This document shows, piece by piece, positions 6,924 to 11,484 of a DNA stretch of 11,484 bases. The translations under genes were made by a program, and so were the position numbers. The notes beneath the pieces were generated by a model, which searched no databases, had not been told where the DNA came from, and worked only from the letters and a program-made list of their open reading frames with translations. Numbering within the stretch: the stretch's first letter is position 1; each line of letters opens with the position of its first letter. This stretch comes from Bacteroidales bacterium UBA5266 (GTDB taxonomy: Bacteria > Bacteroidota > Bacteroidia > Bacteroidales > WCHB1-69), in NCBI GenBank assembly GCA_002411545.1, contig DHTG01000009.1, positions 11,249-22,732 on the forward strand. Direction: 5' to 3'.

Positions 6924-8702
6924 TTAATCTTCCGAAATTTCTTCTACAATGTCACGGTATTGTGTATACACATTGGCACGTGATATAAAACCGTAATATT
7001 TCCCGTCTGCATCTATCACCGGCATATTATAATAGCCCGATTTTTTAAATTTTTTCACCACCGACATCATGGATTCTTCGGGATTAATATTAATTTCAGG
7101 TTTATACATATAGTCTTTGATAGATGTCGTATACATGTCGGGATTAAAAATAAGTTTTCTGATATCATCCAATAGAATCACACCGTAAAACAAGCTGTGT
7201 TGGTCAACGACGGGAAACACATTGCGATTTGAATCTTGAATCAAGAGGGTAATATCTTTGATGGTAGCATGAGGCGGAATAGTTTTAAAATCGTCTTCTA
7301 TCATACTCATTACATTTATTTTACTTAACGCATGTTTGTTTTTATCGTGCGTTATCAAATCTCCTTGCAGGGCAAGCGATTTGGTATAAATAGAGTATTT
7401 TTCAAAGGGATAAAAAACGATGTATGAAATAACGGTTGTAATAATCAAAGGAATAAACAATTGATATCCCCTAGAGACTTCGGCAATTAAGAATATGGCC
7501 GTTAAAGGAGCTTTCATCACACTACCCATCAATCCGGCCATGCCGGCAAGGGTGAAATTGATGACCGATAATTCCATGCCGAAAAAGACATTAAAAATCG
7601 AAACAATAAAAAAGCCGGCTATACCGCCTATAAATAATAAAGGGGCAAAAACGCCGCCTACTCCTCCGGCTACTCCGGTAAATGCTGTGGCTAAAGGCTT
7701 AAATAACAACAAAGCGAGTATAAAAATCAAATACGTATAATCATTGTATTTAAAAATATACAACGGACTGTTATAAAATATGCTGTCGCTTCTACCAACC
7801 AAGATATCAGCGATGGAATCGTAGCCTTCGCCGAAAAAGGAAGGAAACATAAAAATCAAGCCACTCAGCACTACGCCTCCTATGGCTGTTTTTAACCATT
7901 TCTTCTTTATCAACGTAAAACGATGCTCAATAGATTGGGTTGTTCGCATAAAATATACGGATAATAATCCGGCAAATAATCCCAACAAAGCGTAAAAGGG
8001 TAAATTCCCTAATTCAAAATCCGGAACAGAATGTATTGCATTAAACATCACGCTTTTCCCTAAAAAGAAATAGGAGAGCAAAGTTCCTGTAACGGCCGAT
8101 ATCAATAAGGGGAGCAAAGATTGTGAGGTTAAATCCAACATCAAGACTTCGATAGCGAAAATGATAGCGGCAATGGGTGCATTAAAGATAGCGGCAATAG
8201 CCCCCGTGGAGCCACAAGCCGTAAGCAATATCACCGATTTGTTTTTCAGATGAAAAAAACCGCCTAATTGCGACCCTATGGCCGAACCGGTTAAACATAT
8301 GGGTGCTTCTAAACCCACCGACCCACCGAAGCCTACGGTTAGGGTACTGGTTAATACCGATGAATAAGTATGATGAAGTTTTAACTTGCCGTTTTTGCGC
8401 GATATGGCATATAACACTTTGCTTACTCCGTGACTTAAATCATCTTTGATAAAGAAACGAATGATTAATACCGTTAGTACTATCCCTATAATTGGAAAGG
8501 CCAAATACAAATAGTTAAAATCAGTTTCCGGAAAAGCCCGTTGCAAGGACTGATGGGTGAAATGCACCATGTTTTTAAGTACAATAGCCGCCATAGCTGC
8601 AATACTTCCCACAAAAACACTTAATATCAATACGGTATTTTGTTCCGATAAATTAGCTACGCGCCACTGCCTTACTTTATGTTGTATTGCCTCAAATGTC
8701 AT
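6924..8702 (-). CDS. CLC-type chloride channel/transporter with C-terminal CBS pair
   Basis: 592-residue integral membrane protein of the CLC family, moving chloride across the inner membrane. Seen: a polytopic CLC core (residues about 25-435); SHGVSKV (90-96) at the position of the first anion-site loop; GSVGLEAP (127-134), whose E132 is the gating glutamate; NAPIAAIIFAIEVL (174-187); GGVGGVFAPLLFIGG (346-360), the third selectivity motif; and Y439 in SIYTKSL as the likely pore tyrosine. V186 occupies the position of the internal proton glutamate of E. coli ClcA (E203), as in vertebrate chloride channels, which favours passive conduction over proton exchange, though this is inference. Two CBS domains (about 464-520 and 528-585) should bind adenine nucleotides and regulate the channel. 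The ATG start (8700-8702) overlaps the upstream lipoprotein gene by 11 bases, suggesting translational coupling. Length is normal for the CBS-bearing prokaryotic subgroup. It ends with TAA at 6924-6926. Confidence 0.93.
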   Translation of the reverse strand: MTFEAIQHKVRQWRVANLSEQNTVLILSVFVGSIAAMAAIVLKNMVHFTHQSLQRAFPETDFNYLYLAFPIIGIVLTVLIIRFFIKDDLSHGVSKVLYAISRKNGKLKLHHTYSSVLTSTLTVGFGGSVGLEAPICLTGSAIGSQLGGFFHLKNKSVILLTACGSTGAIAAIFNAPIAAIIFAIEVLMLDLTSQSLLPLLISAVTGTLLSYFFLGKSVMFNAIHSVPDFELGNLPFYALLGLFAGLLSVYFMRTTQSIEHRFTLIKKKWLKTAIGGVVLSGLIFMFPSFFGEGYDSIADILVGRSDSIFYNSPLYIFKYNDYTYLIFILALLLFKPLATAFTGVAGGVGGVFAPLLFIGGIAGFFIVSIFNVFFGMELSVINFTLAGMAGLMGSVMKAPLTAIFLIAEVSRGYQLFIPLIITTVISYIVFYPFEKYSIYTKSLALQGDLITHDKNKHALSKINVMSMIEDDFKTIPPHATIKDITLLIQDSNRNVFPVVDQHSLFYGVILLDDIRKLIFNPDMYTTSIKDYMYKPEININPEESMMSVVKKFKKSGYYNMPVIDADGKYYGFISRANVYTQYRDIVEEISED

Positions 8703-9123
8703 AATCTTGAAATGAATATTGCAAAGAAAATACTAAAACCCAGGCATCCTGGTCCTCTTGAAAAGAAACTTTTAGTTCGTTCGATTTAAATTTCTCGATA
8801 CGATAGGTCCTTTCTACTTCTCGATATGCATCACTAAATGTTACCGTTAAATAATCGTTCTTCGCATCCAAAGACCAATTACCGCTGCTTTTATAAACAA
8901 CAGAATTTCGATAATAATTTATCAATAATATTTTGGATCGATAAAAAGTCCAACTACTTAAAAGCGATTCAACTTCTCCGGGCGATGCATCGGAGATTTC
9001 ATTGCCGTTTTTAGAAATACTACTTAATTGCCATATACCCCGAATTTTATCTTCCGGCTTGGCACAGCTTGCCAGGAATAGAATCAAAAACAACCAACAA
9101 ACAATATATTTCTTCTTCATCAT
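8692..9123 (-). CDS. Small lipoprotein, lipocalin-like
   Basis: 143-residue lipoprotein. A basic N-terminus and hydrophobic stretch lead to the lipobox LASC, with C20 the expected lipidated cysteine, so the mature protein is anchored in the envelope. The rest is strand-rich, beginning with IRGIWQLSSISKNGNEI, the G-x-W-x-hydrophobic opening seen in Bacteroidota lipocalin-like lipoproteins, followed by alternating strands to the C-terminus. This suggests a small beta-barrel with an unknown ligand. The start is one of two adjacent ATGs (9121-9123 or 9118-9120); both keep the signal peptide. It is the first gene of a two-gene operon: its TGA (8692-8694) lies inside the CLC gene, an 11-base overlap. 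The pairing suggests a role near chloride or ion handling, but nothing in the protein shows this directly. Confidence 0.8.
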   Translation of the reverse strand: MMKKKYIVCWLFLILFLASCAKPEDKIRGIWQLSSISKNGNEISDASPGEVESLLSSWTFYRSKILLINYYRNSVVYKSSGNWSLDAKNDYLTVTFSDAYREVERTYRIEKFKSNELKVSFQEDQDAWVLVFSLQYSFQDYDI

Positions 9124-9380
9124 AGATAAATAAGCCTATGTCTACGCACAAATATCCAACAATTTTTCATGTCGACAAAAGTATAAATTTTATGTTAATA
9201 ATAAATCAGATTTTCTCATTAAATAAAAATCTTTTAGATAAATCGACCCGTGCCGTTGGACCTTTACTCTGTGACAAGGAAAAATGTTAATAAAAAAACA
9301 TAAAATATTCGAACTTTTTGCGCTCACTTGCGTATACATAATATCATTATAATAATTATTAACCTGTTGTAATTCGTTAT
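9124..9380. other. Divergent intergenic spacer, lipoprotein-CLC operon / tsaC
   Basis: 257 bases, very AT-rich, between genes transcribed away from each other. It must hold promoters for both sides. The minus-strand -7 candidate is at 9176-9183. For tsaC I see no exact TAnnTTTG; GAACTTTTTG near 9311-9320 is an imperfect match. No hairpin, operator-like palindrome or RNA gene is evident. Confidence 0.5.
9176..9183 (-). promoter_or_regulatory. Probable -7 box for the lipoprotein-CLC operon
   Basis: TACTTTTG on the minus strand (9183 to 9176) matches TAnnTTTG, with the expected start near 9170 and a leader of about 45 bases before the lipoprotein ATG. No convincing -33 TTTG is visible at the usual distance. 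The leader holds a 16-codon frame from ATG at 9170 whose TGA overlaps the lipoprotein ATG. Confidence 0.45.
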
Positions 9381-9950
9381 ATGAATATTAGCGAAGAAGT
9401 CATCAAAGCAAGCTCCGTGCTTACCAAAGGAGGCGTAATAATATATCCCACGGACACTATTTGGGGCTTGGGATGTGATGCCATGAATAGCAAAGCCATA
9501 GAAAAAATCATGACCATCAAAAAACGCCCTGTACATAAAAGCTTATTGATACTTTTAGATAATGCCGAAAAACTACCCTACTATGTAGAAAGCATGCCGG
9601 CCATAGCCTGGGATTTAATCAACCAGACCTCGCGTCCGACAACATTTATCTACCCCAAAGTCAAAAACCTCCCCAAAGCACTCATAGCCGCCGATGGTTC
9701 CGTAGCCATCCGCATTACGAATCATGATTTTTGCAAACGACTGATACGATTATTCGGTAATCCCATCGTTTCCACCTCGGTGAATATTTACGGACAAGAA
9801 CCTGCCTTATGTTTTCAGGATATAAAAAAAGAAATCATCGAACAAGTGGATTATGTAGTCAATCCTCACGTTTCGGTTGTCTGCGATTCCAAACCATCGA
9901 CCATCATTCGTTTTTTAGACGACTATAGTTTTGAAATCATTCGCGATTAG
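9381..9950 (+). CDS. tsaC: L-threonylcarbamoyladenylate synthase (TsaC/YrdC family)
   Basis: 189-residue single-domain YrdC-type enzyme. The family makes threonylcarbamoyl-AMP from threonine, bicarbonate and ATP in the cytoplasm, the first step of t6A37 modification of ANN-decoding tRNAs; TsaD with TsaB/TsaE does the transfer. Seen: the N-terminal motif GGVIIYPTDTIWGLGCDA (17-34), the conserved basic pair in IKKRPVHKSLLIL (46-58), DGSVAIRI (about 105-112), the nucleotide-site motif STSVN (about 131-135; STSAN is more usual, a conservative change) and SKPSTIIRF near the C-terminus. It lacks the extra Sua5 C-terminal domain, so it is the short TsaC type. The ATG at 9381 gives the standard N-terminus. 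It is divergent from the lipoprotein-CLC operon; gcvH follows 141 bases later with its own promoter, so it is probably monocistronic. No terminator hairpin is evident after its TAG. Confidence 0.93.
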   Translation: MNISEEVIKASSVLTKGGVIIYPTDTIWGLGCDAMNSKAIEKIMTIKKRPVHKSLLILLDNAEKLPYYVESMPAIAWDLINQTSRPTTFIYPKVKNLPKALIAADGSVAIRITNHDFCKRLIRLFGNPIVSTSVNIYGQEPALCFQDIKKEIIEQVDYVVNPHVSVVCDSKPSTIIRFLDDYSFEIIRD

Positions 9951-10045
9951 GATAAGCCGTACCAAGCCTTGACTTGACGCAGCCTTATGAGCATAAATAT
10001 TTGATAAAATTATGATAATTTCAACAAACGGATTGAAAAAATATA

Positions 10046-10053
10046 TACTTTTG
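10046..10053 (+). promoter_or_regulatory. -7 promoter box of gcvH
   Basis: TACTTTTG matches TAnnTTTG and is identical to the candidate before the lipoprotein gene. Transcription would start near 10060, giving a leader of about 30 bases before the gcvH ATG. A clear -33 TTTG at the usual spacing is not visible. Its position in a 141-base gap directly before a housekeeping gene supports it. Confidence 0.55.
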
Positions 10054-10091
10054 CGAAGTTATAAAATTCAAATAATATAATACGTGACGAA

Positions 10092-10472
10092 ATGAAAATA
10101 TTAGATAATCTAAAGTACACTAAAGATCATGAATGGATAAGAGTGGAAGGTAATGAAGCATTTATCGGTATCAGTGATTTTGCTCAACATGAACTTGGCG
10201 ACATCGTATTTGTCGACATTCCAAGCGTAGGCGACACCTTGGATAAAGAAGACAGCTTTGGCTCGATTGAAGCAGTTAAAACAGTTTCTGATTTGTTTAT
10301 GCCCGTTGGTGGTGAAATTTTGGAATTTAACGAAGCATTGGAAGCCGATCCCGCCATTATCAACAACGACCCCTATGGCGAAGGTTGGATCGTTAAAATA
10401 CGTGTAACAAATTCGGATGAACTCAATGAACTATTGGATGCTGCCGCTTATAAAACTCAAATAGGATTATAA
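10092..10472 (+). CDS. gcvH: Glycine cleavage system H protein
   Basis: 126-residue H protein, the lipoyl carrier that shuttles the aminomethyl group of glycine between the P, T and L proteins in the cytoplasm. In many bacteria it also passes lipoyl or octanoyl groups to other enzymes. Seen: the N-terminal motif [20 protein letters not shown] (7-26), the hallmark [19 protein letters not shown] (26-44), the lipoylation motif [11 protein letters not shown] with K63 as the modified lysine, [12 protein letters not shown], and the C-terminal [12 protein letters not shown]. Length is the family norm and all key residues are present. No gcvP or gcvT lies beside it in the window, a common arrangement in this phylum. 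The start is the only ATG giving the conserved N-terminus; there is no strong Shine-Dalgarno. It ends 19 bases before a strong terminator. Confidence 0.97.
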   Translation: MKILDNLKYTKDHEWIRVEGNEAFIGISDFAQHELGDIVFVDIPSVGDTLDKEDSFGSIEAVKTVSDLFMPVGGEILEFNEALEADPAIINNDPYGEGWIVKIRVTNSDELNELLDAAAYKTQIGL

Positions 10473-10491
10473 TCTCCATTATCATAAAAAG

Positions 10492-10522
10492 AAATACCGG
10501 TTTTTAAGCCGGTATTTTTTTT
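10492..10522. terminator. Strong bidirectional intrinsic terminator between gcvH and the convergent gene
   Basis: A perfect 9-base stem, AAATACCGG (10492-10500) with CCGGTATTT (10509-10517), and an 8-base loop, followed by an uninterrupted T run on the plus strand (to 10522). On the minus strand the same stem is followed by CTTTTTAT, so it can also end the convergent gene, whose TAA (10521-10523) abuts the hairpin. Confidence 0.9.
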
Positions 10523-11477
10523 ATTTTCTTCGATAAAAAGACTTAGGTATATATTCAAATTTTGGCAAGGGTTTATCGGGATTGCGTCCAAATACCCCTT
10601 GTTTGAAATACCATTTCCCATCTTTTTCTATAAATCCATCGTTCAAACTTGATTCTCCTACACGGTATTGCGGTATGTCGGGTAGGGTTTCGCTCATCGG
10701 TATCAAACGATCAAAAATGATCATAGGAGCATACAATGTATCGACTTCATAACGCCGTGTACGACGATTTATTTTTTTTGATCGTTCAGTATAACCTTGC
10801 TTCTCATAACGTAAATTCAATGACGAATTTTTAGCATACTCAAAAATAATGCGAGCAGGTTTGCTTTTACCATAGGACCTAAATATCATCGCCCCAAAAA
10901 AAGGATAACCCCTATTGTTAAAACTTAATACATCGATCACTTTATACTGTGAAAATATATTTCCTCCGTTCCATCCCAATAAAATATAATAGGTTTTTTG
11001 ATAAGTTTCAGTCTTGATAATTTGATAATAAACAGCTCCAAACCAGGACAAATAATCCAACCTTTTTGACTCCGGCATGACAAGTTGTTTCCATTTATCA
11101 ATCAAAGGATAAATCATATAGCGCTTTTTTGATTCATTATACGCTTGTATATACCCAAAATGATCATAAAAACCATCATCATCGATTAAATACCAGGTAA
11201 ACAACCGGACTTTCTTATCCGGTGATGTAAGTACCGATATGGTTTTCAAGGAATCAAAAGGATATTGGATGGAATTACGTTGACCCAATACCTCTTCCAA
11301 TAGATATAACAATCCTTCATTCTTTTGATACTTAATAATCGTATTTTTCTCCAATAATATTTCCTTATGAAGTTTCACGAGTGTGTCTTCGAAAGCTTTA
11401 AACATTTCTTTTCGTTGAGAATAAGAAAATTGTATAAAGAAAATACTACCGACAATGAAAATAAAAATTTTTTTCAT
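10521..11477 (-). CDS. Secreted protein of unknown function
   Basis: 318-residue protein starting with a signal peptide (MKKIFIFIVGSIFFIQFSYS, cleavage likely before QRKEM), so exported to the periplasm or beyond. No lipobox and no T9SS tail are seen; the C-terminus is basic (KSFYRRK). The mature part is mixed, with many aromatic residues: an N-terminal helical segment (about 22-70), then strand-rich stretches including VRLFTWYLIDDDGFYDHFGY, YYILLGWNGGN, KVIDVLSFNNRGYPFFGAMI, ARIIFEYAKNSSLNLRYE and MIIFDRL, and near the end DGFIEKDGKWYFKQG. The look is of a conserved Bacteroidota envelope protein, but I do not recognise a named domain or enzyme motif. The ATG start (11475-11477) is supported by the signal peptide; only 7 bases upstream are visible, so its promoter and partner genes are off-window. 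It converges with gcvH, with which it shares a terminator. Confidence 0.8.
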   Translation of the reverse strand: MKKIFIFIVGSIFFIQFSYSQRKEMFKAFEDTLVKLHKEILLEKNTIIKYQKNEGLLYLLEEVLGQRNSIQYPFDSLKTISVLTSPDKKVRLFTWYLIDDDGFYDHFGYIQAYNESKKRYMIYPLIDKWKQLVMPESKRLDYLSWFGAVYYQIIKTETYQKTYYILLGWNGGNIFSQYKVIDVLSFNNRGYPFFGAMIFRSYGKSKPARIIFEYAKNSSLNLRYEKQGYTERSKKINRRTRRYEVDTLYAPMIIFDRLIPMSETLPDIPQYRVGESSLNDGFIEKDGKWYFKQGVFGRNPDKPLPKFEYIPKSFYRRK

Positions 11478-11484
11478 AAAAAAA

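Noticed and set aside
9324..9536. 70-codon minus-strand open frame over the start of tsaC
   Set aside because: Overlaps the conserved YrdC N-terminal motif on the opposite strand; a shadow frame.

Overview
The window looks like chromosomal DNA from a Bacteroidota species, most likely of the order Bacteroidales. The evidence is the AT-rich composition, a Bacteroidota-type TamB, secreted proteins with Por/type IX (T9SS) sorting tails, BspA-like LRR_5 repeats, a Bacteroidota-style FISUMP/DUF1566 surface protein, near-absent Shine-Dalgarno sequences, and promoter boxes of the Bacteroidota form TAnnTTTG. All three stop codons end intact genes here, so the genetic code is standard.

Layout from left to right. 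Positions 1-3285 (+) hold the C-terminal part of tamB, an envelope protein; its 5' end lies before the window. It converges with a minus-strand block (6439 to 3328) of two secreted-protein genes. Both are interrupted. The upstream one, a signal-peptide protein with an embedded sorting-tail-like module and a C-terminal FISUMP/DUF1566 domain, carries an in-frame TAA after codon 96. The downstream one is a BspA-like LRR protein with an InlB-like repeat and a T9SS type A tail. It is shifted out of frame at a run of nine A on the coding strand, so the tail is separated from the signal peptide and LRRs. A 484-base AT-rich gap (6440-6923) follows, holding one good Bacteroidota promoter candidate on the minus strand and a possible, weakly supported, IS66 transposase remnant.

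Positions 6924-9123 (-) are a two-gene operon: a small lipoprotein overlapping by 11 bases the start of a CLC chloride channel with a C-terminal CBS pair. The CLC keeps the gating glutamate but has valine at the usual proton-glutamate position. A 257-base divergent spacer separates this from tsaC (+, L-threonylcarbamoyladenylate synthase for tRNA t6A37), followed by gcvH (+, lipoyl carrier of the glycine cleavage system) with its own promoter and a strong terminator. That terminator is shared with a convergent minus-strand gene for a secreted protein of unknown function that runs almost to the window end.

The housekeeping genes (tamB, tsaC, gcvH, CLC) are intact and ordinary. The unusual part is the pair of broken surface-protein genes, which could be real decay, a slippage-switched locus, or assembly error. 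I saw no CRISPR array, RNA gene, phage or defence module, and no evidence of a wholly new system.
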